The notes under the pieces were generated by a model, which saw only the letters and a list, made by a program, of their open reading frames with translations, was not told the origin of the DNA and searched no databases. DNA of 64,000 nt, from assembly GCA_964019425.1 (NCBI GenBank), contig OZ025805.1, forward strand, positions 782,001 through 846,000, given 5' to 3'. The stretch is from Flectonema sp. DT1601 (lineage: Eukaryota; Euglenozoa; Diplonemea; Diplonemida; Diplonemidae). The position numbers and the translations under genes are program-made. This document shows positions 22,001 through 33,543 of the stretch, one piece after another (the stretch's first letter is position 1; each line of letters opens with the position of its first letter).

Positions 22001-23909
22001 ATGTTCACTACCCCGTTGCCAGTACTTCCGGTGGGGCTTCGTTTGCCTGGGGAGCAGTCGTTGAAGCTGCTGAATTTCATTGTCGGTATTTCGGTTATCG
22101 TGTGTGCATTGATATCCTTGACTATCATAACAAAAAGAGCTGAAAAAACTACTGACGTATGTAAATTACTTATTCCCTCACTAAATCGATAAAGGTCCTT
22201 TATAAGACAAACACTTTACGCCTTTGAAAACCCCTTTTACTGTTGAGGATAGGTATCACACCTCGCAACATCATCTGCCCATCGCTTCATATTGATTTTC
22301 TTTATGTACCTTTAGCAGTTCGTTCGATGGCGGGGAATTATCGGGGATGGCCATCTTCTCGATGCCTTCACGACAAACTACAGGGCAACTGAGGCGATCG
22401 GCAGGGTGGAGGTGTTCACGATTTTTCACTTAATTTTTTGCTGCTTTCTGGTAGTGAAATTCCGTGAAAATGTGTGAATTCTAGTGAAAAAAGTGAGTGA
22501 TATCTACTGCTTTTGGATCTCTATGTGTCTTTGTTGCAATCTCTGCTGTCTCCTATTGCATCTTCGATCAGATTTAGAACAGCTTGCTAATTGAGGTGCA
22601 CCTCTGTACCCCATCAGCAGACGTCATCCGTTAGATCTTCTTGTCTACTCGAAAAGAGAACAACGGTCTAATTCTTTCAGGAATCGGGAATTGAAAAAAA
22701 TACGATGTGATCCAGGAGACAGCCTGACAACCCATATTGATATTGCTTGAGAGACAATGAGAGGTAATTCATTGGGGTAGAAACAAGTGAGTGTAATCAT
22801 TGGGTTCCAAGCTGATGATAGGTTTTTTTGTTAAATAAATAAAAAGTCCAAAGAGCAACTGTTGTCGTTGCTCAACCTTGGGATTCTTGCGTGCCAACCT
22901 CTCTTGAATATGTAAGTATTTCTTTTATTCCAACTAAAATTGCATGGCTGGCGTTTTTTTTTTTTTTTTTTTTTTTTTTTGTACCTACAAACCCATTGTT
23001 CGGTAGAAAGAGAATTGTGGCAGCGTAACTAACCTATTCCTATTCCTTTATTAGGATTTTGTACCGGTTTGCGCACAAACAAATTAAAAGTGTGAGTGAG
23101 TTAAGCAAAAAAAGTGAAGTTTGCTGATTTTTTCCCCCTTCTTTTTTATAGCAAAACAAAAATGTTCAATAAAACAGGATTTTTGGAAAATTGCTGGAAC
23201 AACTTACACACTTTCGAATCAACTATTGCGCACTCTACGGGAAGACTGTCAGGTAGAGACTAGACTCCAAATTGGGGAGTACAACGTTCATTATAAGATT
23301 ACAGCAAGTAGTAGGTTAATGCTGATGGCCCATGTAACTGGATTAATCAAAACTGGAATATTTGTTTCATTTACAGCGATATTTCTAACGTGTCTTAATA
23401 AAGTGTTATTCAACTACAACATCCACAGTTTTTATGGAATAAGAAAAGGATACTTGCTGTTCTTGGAATTGGTTTTCATAGTTTGGGCTATCGTGGCAAT
23501 AACACACCCACAAGTGCTTGCTGAAAAACTTGATGACTACATCCAAGCGTGTTCGTCATCTCCTTTTAACGATCATTTGTTTAGAGAACCTCATTGGAGG
23601 ACCAGTTTATATGTCGGTCACGGTATCACTTTGATTGCGTACTTTTTCAATTTGTTGGTTCTTTTTAATAACAACGCCCGTAGCTTTCCCAAGAACCTAT
23701 TCGTGGAATGGCAGGAAATAGAATCATTATTGGCAGGGAGGGAGTATCGAGATCCTATATTTGTTGAAGTTGCTGACAAAATGAGGAGAGAGATTGACGG
23801 TAACGATACTGATATTGGGATCAAGCACCTCCTAGCTGAAGAATATGGTCTTATGGAGCCTGTTGTACCCCAAGGTGTTGGTATTGATGATGATATGGAG
23901 GAATACTAG
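22001..23909 (+). CDS. Multi-pass membrane protein of unknown function (two exons)
   Basis: Proposed exons are 22,001-22,156 and 23,178-23,909. The donor is GTATGT after ...KRAEKTTD and the acceptor is AAACAG before DFWKIAG, both phase 0, giving about 295 residues. The start ATG lies 8 bases after an AG. Exon 1 holds one hydrophobic helix (LLNFIVGISVIVCALISLTII). Exon 2 holds three or four more (around TGIFVSFTAIFLTCL, YLLFLELVFIVWAIVAI and GHGITLIAYFFNLLVLF), followed by an acidic cytosolic-type tail ending GIDDDMEEY. I do not recognise the family. The 1,021 bp intron carries a deleted transposon copy, so a missed small exon is possible; a second acceptor exists at 23,151 but is out of phase. 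Confidence 0.6.
22390..22895 (-). mobile_element. Inverted, internally deleted copy of the 18,695-21,371 transposon
   Basis: Starts with the same TGAGGCGATCGGCAGGG terminus followed by GTTCACGATTTTTCACTT. Its far end matches the complement of the transposon's ORF end (GCGTGCC opposite GGCACGC) and of the segment after it, near 20,820-20,935. The middle (about 22,505-22,690) has diverged or been replaced. Only one terminus is present. It lies inside the intron of the membrane-protein gene. Confidence 0.85.
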
Positions 23910-24443
23910 CCAAGCCGTAACATAAAATATGGTCTTAGCCACACACATGTTCTTAATCGCTATGTGCTAAAAGCTCGTTAGTGATAAAATTTAAAAAGTA
24001 AAAAAAAAACCAAACGAAACAACGAAAGTATCAACTGGAATAACCATTTATACTTCGCTAGACAAGTAGAGTCGTCATACTTGTTAAAATATTAAGCCAT
24101 GAGTCAACGTGAGTTAGGAGGCCATGCGAACTCTTAATAAATAATCTTCTAGAATGCATTTCTGCATGTAATTGTTTGTAGCCCCTTGATGGTAAATAGA
24201 CAAGTAAATAGATCATGCTGGCTTCCCGCTTTCAATAGTTTATTAGTTTTCGTCGATTCGGTCCTTTTAGGCATACCAGTTTGTAGCATTTATTAAGAGT
24301 TAGATATTATGAAGTTCGTTGTATTGTGTTGTCTTATATATTTTATTTTCTCAGTGATGATGGTGTTCAATGAAGAGTTACTGTATTGTTGATTTCATAA
24401 AAGACTGTAATTAATTACTTTTTTTTCGTTTGTAGGTTTTGAG
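23910..24443. other. 3' flank and spacer
   Basis: AT-rich; AATAAA-like motifs near 24,137. Ends with the pyrimidine tract CTTTTTTTTCGTTTGTAG that precedes the next start. Nothing else seen. Confidence 0.4.
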
Positions 24444-25270
24444 ATGGTGCCAAGGGCACAGCAGTACCAGCATATTGATTTAAAGAACGTCTGTGATGAG
24501 ATGTTTGGAAACGACGTCCATCTTGACAAGCGATCACCATCGTTATTGTGTGAGACAGACGGAGCTTCTTTGATGTCTTCAATGCCAGCAACTCCACCTC
24601 ATGGAGTACTCGGAGATAGCTTTGAGTTGATAACTCCCTCTAAGAATATAATATTTGATAAGAAAGACTTTTCAACACCTGAAACAACTCCAATCAATGC
24701 AACATATCGCATGTGTCGACAAAAGAAGCAGAACGGCATTGCCACCCGTTCAGTTTCTTCTTTTGGTGGAGACTATTATGTATGTGTTTATTCTAATGGT
24801 ATTAGTGTTGGTATTCATTTGAGAAAAATGTTATAAATTATAAACCACAGCAACTTGATAGACAGACGCTTGATAGGCTTACAGAAATAGAAATACATTT
24901 ATCATCGTTGTCAGCACATGGAGTAGTTGCAAGACAATCTACAGACAATTGTGAAACACCACTGGTGTGCTCAACAGATACTGATAAAAATCTTTCACAG
25001 CTAAAGTGGAGACTGTTATTTTCAATTATTGCTATATCGTTATCAACAATACGAATACAACTTGGAAATGGTATTCGGCTTCGGTTGTCGCAAGTTGCTT
25101 TATCTTTATCACTAGCCTGTATAATTGCTCGTCCTCATTCTCTTCAGAAAGCAGCTTCCTCTTTATCTTCGGCTCTTCTCTTTGTTTTTATGACGCTCGA
25201 TACTTTTCCTGCGAAATTACCACTCGCGATTTCTCTGACTTCTTTCATTTCAATTCTTGAGGAAGTTTAA
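24444..25270 (+). CDS. Predicted membrane protein of unknown function (two exons)
   Basis: Exons 24,444-24,779 and 24,851-25,270 are joined at a 71 bp phase-0 intron (GTATGTGTTT ... CCACAG) to give about 251 residues. The ATG lies 8 bases after an AG. The N-terminal half is polar and rich in S/T-P motifs (MSSMPATPPHG, STPETTPIN), suggesting phosphorylation sites. The linker around QLDRQTLDRLTEIEIHLSSL looks helical. The C-terminal 110 residues contain several hydrophobic helices (LLFSIIAISLSTI, SQVALSLSLACIIA, SALLFVFMTL, LPLAISLTSFISI). I do not recognise the family. Topology would be a cytosolic N-terminal domain and a small membrane domain, which is inference. Confidence 0.6.
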
Positions 25271-26048
25271 GTATTTTATTTATATTTTTTTTTTTAAAAG
25301 GTGTCACTTCAAACTTCGTGAATTGATAAATATATCACTCTCTTGGAAGGAGTGACATTTACCTATTTCACTTCACTTTATCGTGTCGCTATGCGACATT
25401 CAAAATGATAATACGAGCCGCAATATTTACAATTTGTGTCTCTTTAGCACACTTTAGAAGGTAAAGACTGGTCAATTATTTATTTTTAGTATTTGACACT
25501 TTTCTCACTGTGCTGAATAGTTTTCTTACAAAAAAAAATAGCACTTTGTTGTTTGTTGTTTCTACGTCCGCTACTTTTTAAAACAACCCTTTCATTACTT
25601 TTGGGATTGGGTTTAGGTGATTGTGATTCGTATTTATTTATTTATTTATTTATTTTCCGCACTCAGGTATCAATCTGCACTCATGACGTGATGAGTTTTA
25701 ATATCTCATATTAGTGATGTTGTTTTTAAGTGAAGATATACTGCAATTTATAACTTACAGGCAAAGACTCAAAACAATGGAGACTGCGAAAAAGCAAAAA
25801 AACGTTTTGTGTGTATTCGTAAAGGGTTTTTCTGATTTCCGACTAGCAGCGCCAAGCCCTATGCAAGTGATTCTTTAACCCTGCATTATACTTCACCCCC
25901 TCAGGAATTACCGAACAAGATCAAAGGCTCAATTATATTTTCCACACTCAGGTATCAATCTGCACTCATGACGTGATGAGTTTTAATATCTCATATTAGT
26001 GATGTTGTTTTTAAGTGAAGACATACTGCAATTTATAACTTACAGGCA
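25271..26048. other. Intergenic region upstream of the hydrolase gene, containing a direct duplication
   Basis: Apart from the duplication listed separately, there is a (TTTA)n run near 25,632 and no gene. A 33-codon ATG frame, about 25,778-25,879, begins inside the first duplicate; it may be an upstream ORF or a relic. Confidence 0.4.
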
Positions 26049-26068
26049 ATGCCTCAAAACAATGGCGT
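25651..26068 (+). repeat. Direct duplication of the hydrolase gene's 5' region (two ~130 bp copies)
   Basis: 25,651-25,780 and 25,935-26,068 are nearly identical, from CACTCAGGTATCAATCTGCA through CTTACAGGCA to CAAAACAATGG. The second copy carries the real start (GCAATGCC); the first reads GCAAAGAC there, so that ATG is lost. Both keep the CTTACAG acceptor-like site. Confidence 0.9.
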
Positions 26069-27245
26069 CCCTTTGTTCCTCGTCATAGGTCTTCCGTTTG
26101 TAGCTGCTTATATTGTTGCCAAGTTAGTTAAATTATTTGGAAGGCGAAACGACATCCGATTGGCACACCACGAACAGGCACATCCAGTTATTGAAAAGGT
26201 TATTGATGACGTTAAGAATTTAAAGTATACCCCGACAGCATATTTATGCAGTGGGTTGTTGCAGACTGCTTCAGCAGATTTTCCAGCTGCGGATGTTAAA
26301 TTTAAAAGAGAAACCATCACACTTGATGAAGTTACATTTGAGAATGGCTCTCCAATGTCATGCTGTCCTGATAGTATACCTGAGGGAGTTGTCTCACTTG
26401 ACTGGGTAATAACAAAAGATGCAGAACCAGCTAAGGCTATCATCATTGTAATTCCTGGTCTTACTGGGTCATCTGATTCTAGTTATGTAAGAAAGATGGT
26501 TATGTCTCTTGCTGATGATGGATATCAAGCTGTTGTGTATAATCCTCGTGGTCGTGGTGGCACAGAAGTCACTTCTGCTTTTATGTACAGCTGTGGCTAT
26601 ACTCATGATTTGAGAAGAATTATACGAATACTGCGATCTGGTTTCCCTGATCAATTAATTATGGCAGTTGGATTCTCACTAGGAGCAAATTATTTAGCGA
26701 AATTAATTGGTGAAGATGGTGATGACTGTCAATTAGATGCCGCAGCATGTTTAGCAGCTCCGGTTGACTGTGAACGATTGATGGTGAACTTAACTTCAGG
26801 AATATTAGGTAAATATATTTATGATCCAGCGTTGACTGGATCGCTACACAAAGTAAGAATGTCTCATGAGGACGCCTTAATAAGTAATCCGCATCCAAAT
26901 ATAGATTTAAATCATCTTCGCAAAGCCAAAACTCTTTGGGAATTCGACGATCGTTGGACAGCAAAAACGATGGGATGCCGAGACGCGGATGATTACTATG
27001 ATCAGGCTTCAGCAAAACACTTTTTAGATAACATTGCTCGTCCTCTTATGTTTTTGCATGCTGAAAATGATCCGATTGTACCGGCGTCTTTACTTCCCAT
27101 ATCTTCATTTAAGAAGAATAAAAACATACTATCCATTGTAACTTCACATGGAGGTCATTCTATGATATGGCCAACAGGAGTGAGGTCTAAGCCGTGGTCA
27201 CCTGATGTAGTGCTGAAGTTTCTTGGATCTGTTCAACGTCGTTGA
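26049..27245 (+). CDS. Alpha/beta hydrolase, ABHD1/ABHD3 type
   Basis: 398 residues, no introns. An N-terminal hydrophobic anchor (about residues 8-28) is followed by an AB-hydrolase-4 fold. VIPGLTGSS matches the oxyanion region, and YNPRGRGG is typical of the ABHD1/2/3 group. The nucleophile elbow is GFSLG with Ser210; Asp341 (HAENDPIVP) and His370 (SHGGHSMIW) complete the triad. Family members are single-pass membrane lipases or esterases; ABHD3 cleaves medium-chain and oxidised phosphatidylcholines, but the substrate here is unknown. Length fits the family (about 400). The start ATG is only 3 bases after a CTTACAG site. A GenBank-style name would be ABHD3-like. Confidence 0.9.
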   Translation: MPQNNGVPLFLVIGLPFVAAYIVAKLVKLFGRRNDIRLAHHEQAHPVIEKVIDDVKNLKYTPTAYLCSGLLQTASADFPAADVKFKRETITLDEVTFENGSPMSCCPDSIPEGVVSLDWVITKDAEPAKAIIIVIPGLTGSSDSSYVRKMVMSLADDGYQAVVYNPRGRGGTEVTSAFMYSCGYTHDLRRIIRILRSGFPDQLIMAVGFSLGANYLAKLIGEDGDDCQLDAAACLAAPVDCERLMVNLTSGILGKYIYDPALTGSLHKVRMSHEDALISNPHPNIDLNHLRKAKTLWEFDDRWTAKTMGCRDADDYYDQASAKHFLDNIARPLMFLHAENDPIVPASLLPISSFKKNKNILSIVTSHGGHSMIWPTGVRSKPWSPDVVLKFLGSVQRR

Positions 27246-27993
27246 TAGTTCTTTCGTTACTGAGTTGAAACTTAGGAACTTTAGAGCAATACTTTAAATG
27301 TATCTAACTGGATCATCTTAAGAATTCTATTCCAACAGACATCGACGGAGACTGTGCAATGGATGATTCCAGTTAGGAAGGAAGCGTAAAAGGACTTGCG
27401 GCTGATGTTAAACGCGCCGCACCGAGAGAGTTAAACAAAAAGTAAACTTATGCTAACCCGTCCTGACGAGCTCCGATGGACATGTTACTATCAGTTCTTA
27501 CGTTAGGAACTACTTTTGAAAACTGATTTACAAGAAACTCACAATAAAGTCCCCCTATACGATTATGGTCTGAAACTACGTTTTCCACAAGTGTTATATG
27601 GAACAGCAGAACAATTTATTTAATGTTTTTCACTATCTTATTTTCTCAAATACGTTTTTTTTTTTTAATAATCTCATATACTAACTGTATTCGTTTCAAT
27701 TTCATTTCATTTTTTTTTTCCTTCTTTTTATTTCCAATCAAAGAAGGATTGCTGTTCCCTCACAGGAACGTGTCCGCATAGCTTTTTCACTCACCGTAAA
27801 AAGCAGGCGGCGAATTTCTCAAAAAGAGAGCTGTGGAATTGAGTCCTGTTGTTACTTAACTTATTTCGTTCAGTCAGAGTACCACGTGTCTTGTGATCCG
27901 TCTGTATGAAATATACTAGATTATACCTTGGTGGGGTATAAACAAATAACAGTTCCTCTAAATATTTTTCCTTCAGACTAATCCACAGTAAAA
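27246..27993. other. Intergenic DNA
   Basis: No gene seen. Ends with TTTTTCCTTCAG about 17 bases before the next ATG. Confidence 0.4.
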
Positions 27994-30655
27994 ATGGAAG
28001 AGTCACAATCATACTCTCTTGCTGGTTGCAATTGTGGTTCTCGCAGATTTGGTATATCAGTAGTACAGAGTAAATGGTTACTAGTTCACTACTTCGGAAA
28101 GCTTTTTAAAGTAGAGATGAATGTCTATCTGTTGTGGTGTATGTTGTGGTTGTTCCTTTTCTTCACTGGCTGGTTGTCTTTTCAACACGCACATCCTAAT
28201 CCGTTCACACCCGGTGAGATAATGTTCGATTTGTTTGTGTTAGTGAGCAGCAGTTTTGTGTTTGGAAACATCATTTCAGCACTCGTCTCCCTCCCTCCTC
28301 TCTTTGGGTATATGATTGTAGGAATAATAGTGAGGAATATGCCTGGCAATCCAACATCAGGGATTACATCAGATTTCTCAAACACGGTTAAGGAGATAGC
28401 TTTAACTATTATTGTAGGTCGTGCTGGTCTTGGTTTACCAGTAAACACCTTTATGGGAGACGTTAAGGATATTCGAAAAATACAAGTTGATGGCAATGGT
28501 CACGTTGCATGTCACGAGGTTAAATTACAAACGAGAATCAGCCAATCGATTGGGAAATTAAAGAACGGATTACTACTCGCCATCACTCCGATGGCTTTTG
28601 AGGCTGCTGCTTATTGTGGAATGGCAATGTTGGTGTTTAAATTTAATGTTGTATTTGCACTTTTACTTGGATTCGTTATGGCTGCGGTTTCCCCGGCGGT
28701 TGTCGTCCCCGGTTTAATTGATTTACAGGCAAAAGGACATTTAGGAAAAGGAAACACTACACCAGTTCCTTCTATCGTAATGTTCTCTTCTGGTTTGGAT
28801 GATGTTTTCGCAATTACTTTCTTTGGTATCTTCTTTGGTATGGCATACGGTGATGGAGCGATCCTGTCAAAAATTATTAAAGCCCCAGTTGAGGTTATCG
28901 GTGGTATTGTTTTGGGATTCGTATTGGGTTGGATGCTATTCAAGGTAGCGATCTCTATTCTACCAGTTCCTATCACATCTAATATCTCAAGGGAAGCTCA
29001 AAAAGTTGCTCAAGACAATGACGTCGCAGTATTTGGCATCACTCATGCCCACGACCCACATAACACGTCCCCAAACAAAATGCCTTCAGACTCGAAATCT
29101 CACTCACTTGTTTTTCTCATCGTCTTTGTTACATGTGTCTGTGAGGTAATTGGATGTGTGTATTGTTTTATATTTATTATTTTTTTTTTTTATTTCACAA
29201 AAAAAAAAGACAAATCAATAACAAACAAACAACAGTTGGTCATATTGCCGTAGCGGATGCTGGAGAGTTAAAGTCTTTGGGAGTACTTGGAGCAATGGCT
29301 GCTTGCTTTGCGATAAATTACAATTTCAGCAAAGGATCATTCAAACTTATGATGATTAGAAATGACGTCGATAATATAAAATGGTTTATGCAAAGTAGCG
29401 CTTCCGACAACGATCCAAAGATTAGAAAATTCTTTCACATGTCGAAAGGAGATACATTTCCCTCTAAATTACACCAATTAGAGGAAATGATTCCTGACCT
29501 CATTGAAAGAGAGAAAGCTCATCAAGAGGCTCTCGGAAAACTAAATTTAAACATGAAATACGTTTGGGATCTTGTCGCATGTCCTCTTCTGTTTTCACTT
29601 GTTGGAAGTTCTATCGATATGAATGATATTGTATGTGGTGTTTTTTTTTTTTTTTGTTATTTTTTTCTGTTTTAAAACAACCTTTTTCGTTATTCCATTA
29701 AAACAAAACTACTACTGGCATGTGGTTTCTTCCCGACGTTAAAAAAAAAAAAAAAAAAAAAAAATCCAAATCACAGCTGTACCCCGAATACGATGAATAC
29801 TTATTACCGAAGGGACTGGCCGTCATATTTATTTGTCTCTTAGCTCGTTGTTGTGGAGCAATGCTGGCCTGCATTGGATCTGGTTGGTCATTAAAAAATA
29901 AATTATTCGTGGCTCTTGCATGGCTTCCAAAGGCAACTGTCCAGGCAGCTGTTGGTGGATTGGCTCTGGCAGAGGCTAAAATTCAGATGTCTGCGAAGAA
30001 TTGTGTTAAGGGTATCGTCTATGAAGAGAATCCTTGTAAGGAGATAATGGAGAAATATGATTGGTCAGAAGTGATATTACAAATCTCAGTTATTGGGATT
30101 TTAGTAACGGCTCCATTAGGTGCTGCGGCCATTAGTATTTTGGGACCAAAGTGGTTGGAAAAACGTGACGTTCAGCGTCACCACCCGAGTATGATCCTCA
30201 ACACTAAGGATGTTGACTCTGCAGCAATCTCGCGGTACTTTCATCCAGAGCCATCAGCAGAGCTCGATGTAGACAATATCGCAACTGGTCTAGGTCAGCG
30301 ACCGGAAGGTAGACAGCTTTACAGAATAAAGCGAGCGGCATCATTTCCTGCTTCCCTCGCGATGAGTAATCCAAATCCCGCTGATCCATTTAAGGGATAC
30401 GGAATGGATAGCGGTATGCTAATTGCTAATAGAAATCCGTTGTATGATTTTTGCTCATCCCCAGGTTCGCATCCTGCGATTCCAATCGATATTGAAAGTG
30501 AGGGAGTTAAGACTCCACCTCAGGCATCACCAATACCAATACCATCTGAAAGGAATAGCTTAGCAAGGGAAGACATGGCTTCAACTCTAACTGTTACAAC
30601 AGATCGTGATGCTGTTATATCACCACCAGTGTCTCCAACAGATGGCATTCAATAA
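27994..30655 (+). CDS. Cation/proton antiporter, SLC9B (NHA/NHEDC) family, three exons
   Basis: Proposed exons are about 27,994-29,140, 29,236-29,630 and 29,777-30,655 (about 806 residues), joined in frame with donors GTGAGG and GTATGT. Landmarks of the CPA2/NHA family: LPPLFGYMIVGIIVRNMPGN early, AVSPAVVVPGLIDLQAKGHL, SSGLDDVFAIT with the paired aspartates that bind the cation, and LAWLPKATVQAAVGGLAL near the end, all close to animal NHA2. Multi-pass, exchanging Na+ or Li+ for H+. A hydrophilic loop (MSKGDTFPSKLHQLEEMIPDLIEREKAHQEAL) sits between the halves. The ~160-residue S/P-rich C-terminal tail is longer than in animal homologues and probably regulatory (inference). The first donor is my choice among three possible sites. 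Confidence 0.88.
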
Positions 30656-32776
30656 GAAACCTGCTGTTGTCATGGTCAGCTATTATGACTATATTCTCCC
30701 ATAGACAGTAGTAATCAAGTACTACCATTATGACATACGTGTGGGTCAACGTACGATGTTATCTACAGACTTAGTCAGAGTCACAGTGATATAGAGAAAA
30801 CTATGAGGACTTATCAGTCGCAGTGTTTAATGACTCTCGCAGACATACTTATTTAAATTTCCTTAAGGTGTGGTCATATTGCTTCAAAAAAAGAAGAAGC
30901 TGTTCTGATCTGTTGTGTCGGCGTGGGTTTGCGTCTCTCGTCTCCCCTCCTCCCTCCCTGTTTTTTCATAAATAGAATATTAGTTTTCATCTCTCGAGGT
31001 TCGAATATTTTATTATTTATTACATACTTGAAATAGTACTCGCATCACCTGGACGGTCGCAGGTCCGATGCTTTTTTATTACTCCTGTTCGACGTTTGCG
31101 TTTTCTTCTCTTTCCTGAGCAAAATTATTATTATTATTTTTGCTTGCTTGACTACAGCGTGGGAATGATCTTCGGAAGAGGGAAATCATTTCACTAATTT
31201 TACTGAGACTGAAGATTCAAAAAAAAAAAAAAAAAAAAAAAAAAGAATCACCACTCAGTCAATGCCTGTACCAGATAGATCTACATTAGTGTTCTTGTAC
31301 CCGCCCCGCTTAGTACTAAAACGTTTCTCTTTTTTTTCGTGCACAAGCCTCATCCTCCTTTCCCCACAGCCGGCATAGGTGGACACAGCTGTTCCAACAC
31401 ACAGGAATTGTCAGGTTTATATTTTTTTATTTTATTTAATCAAAAAAAAAAAAAAAAAAAAAAAATAAAGGTAAAATTGAAAATCCGACTTCTCTTTACC
31501 ATTTCAGTGTTTTTATAATTTTCTCACCTCCCTTGGGGAGTGCTTACCCCATACACGGATTTATTTTTTATATCGAAAACGTGATTGCTGATTATATGTA
31601 ATTCATGGACCAGAGCAGACGCATTGTTGCTCTTTTGATTGATATTTCAGATTTTTTTTTGTACAAAAAAAACTATAAGAAAAAAAACAATTCAGATTAA
31701 AGGCCGTTATTTCTCATGATCATCATTTTTCCCCCCCGTGTGACAGGATTCTGTCTACGTTCAAAGGAAATATAAGGCTAATCTGAATTGGGTTTTTTTT
31801 ATTTTTTTTATTTATTACACGTCTCGCCCTCGTATTGCCATTCTTTCAATAACTACAAAGTTTGGCAGCAATCTATACTGCGATATTTGAAATGGATAAT
31901 GATGGCGTCTTCCTTTCACAATGCAACAAGTCAGGTAGAAAATTTTGAGTTACTTGTCTGTAGCTTGTTTCTTGTTAAACACCGTTGTTCTCCTTGTCAC
32001 TTTCCTGTTTTTCATTTTTTTACAAGAAAATAAATGACGTTTTTACCAAAACCTTAAATTATTTCTTCGACAAAATTTTTTTATCTAAAAAAAACTAAAG
32101 TGAGTGAGTTTGGAGGATGGTTTTTTCTTCGACATGTTTTGAGAAGTACAAAAATGATTACGAAAAATCTATAAATTAATAATGATTAACGCTTAAACAC
32201 CCTCCTTCCCCCCCATTGGACCGCAATAGAAAAATAATAATAATAATAATAATAATACCAACTTAATGAAATAATGCTTTTCTGCATTTTCTTGGAAATA
32301 CAAAATTTCAACCGAAATAATAATGAATTTTAATTTTAATTTTAATTTTAATTTTTTTTACAAATATCCATAAATCTAACCGTGGCTTGCCCCGCTGAAA
32401 AAAAAAAAAAAGACAAAAAAAAAAAAAAAATAAGAAACAGAAGGTGGTGTGAATCCATAAATTGGATTCTGTTGAGGAATTTTTTTTCCCCCCCCTCCTC
32501 TTCTTCCCCACAATTTTCTGATTATTGTTTTGTTTTGTTATTTTCGTTCCGTTATTTCGCTTCTTTCTAGGTGCGTTCCCCAACGTCTAGGGGATTGGAT
32601 ATATATTCTGGCTTATTAAAGTTACCCTATCTCTTCAAAGAATCCACTTACCTGGTACCTGTAGGCAGAGACGGTGATAGCGACTATTATTTATTTTTTT
32701 TAAAAAAGAATTTCTTTTAAATGTTTTTGATAAGTGAATTATGTGACTACACAAAAAGACTTAAGTAATCTTCAGA
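30656..32776. other. 2.1 kb non-coding region
   Basis: AT-rich with poly-A runs (31,218; 31,442) and (AAT)n near 32,235. Contains the MITE at 31,690-31,788. Short ORFs here are made of low-complexity sequence; no gene called. Confidence 0.5.
31690..31788 (-). mobile_element. 99 bp MITE-like element, copy 1
   Basis: Bounded by ATTCAGATT and AATCTGAAT inverted ends. Its interior CGTGTGACAGGATTCTGTCT matches the complement of the copy at 40,157-40,255, which is also 99 bp. No coding capacity. Confidence 0.75.
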
Positions 32777-33146
32777 ATGCAAAAGCACTTGAAGTTACTT
32801 ATGACTTCTCTGTTGTTGTTGTTGTTGTTGACCTGCTTCTTAGCGGGTGTGTGCATGGTGAGCATTTTTACGTAAAAAACCCTTACAGATAATAATAAAA
32901 AAAAAGAGTATTACTGTGTATGTTTGCTCATGATAGTGAAAGGATTTTGTTGAGGTAATTGTCGCTAATCTATTTTTCATTATCTGTTAAGTTAGCTTCT
33001 CACATTAATTGTTTCTGCATTGTTAACCTATTACCCCTTCAGGTAGGGTGACGTCAACCGCGTCGGCACATCGGTGTTGTTTCCCTCTTCTTTGCGTGTC
33101 GGAATTCAATTTGTTTTCTTTTTTTTTTGTTCTTCTGGCCCTGAAC

Positions 33147-33177
<31 letters not shown>

Positions 33178-33354
33178 ATCGTCTTTATGAACCAAAAAAC
33201 ATTTTTTTATTCGTCGATAATTCTCTTTCCCCTTAAAAAAAGAAAGGCTTTCTGTTTAGCAGTACCGCCTGGTGTAAAAGAAGAGAATTCTTTCTTACAA
33301 TGCACACATGAGTGTTCTCTGAATACCGCTGATTGTGCTGCGAGCTACACTTAA
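32777..33354 (+). CDS. Possible small secreted cysteine-containing peptide (two exons)
   Basis: ATG at 32,777 lies one base after TCTTCAG. It opens a textbook signal peptide: MQKHLKLLMTS, then six leucines, then TCFLAG. A GT donor at 32,847 (phase 1) can be joined to the acceptor CTGTTTAG at 33,259. This yields a mature part of about 31 residues, AVPPGVKEENSFLQ followed by CTHECSLNTADCAASYT and a stop at 33,352-33,354. The second part has three cysteines. An alternative donor (GTGAGC at 32,858) would give a different ending. Only the signal-peptide exon is well supported; the join is inference. Confidence 0.35.
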
Positions 33355-33511
33355 ACCTGCATAGGTTTGTTAAGGCCTCGTAGCGCAGTAGCATTTTATC
33401 TGATGTGTTAACGGCCAGTTGACTTTGTGCGAACTACAAAACAAACAATGTCAATAATTGGAAACCAAAAAAACGAAACCTCTCCCTTGTGTTAAAGAAC
33501 TCGTGCATTCC

Positions 33512-33543
<32 letters not shown>

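Noticed and set aside
31788-32033. 81-codon ORF beside the first MITE
   Set aside because: Starts in a poly-T run without ATG and has no family features.
33377-33430. tRNA-like start GCCTCGTAGCGCAGTAG
   Set aside because: The D-arm resembles an elongator tRNA-Met, but no anticodon stem, GGTTCGA box or acceptor pairing follows. At most a tRNA-derived scrap.
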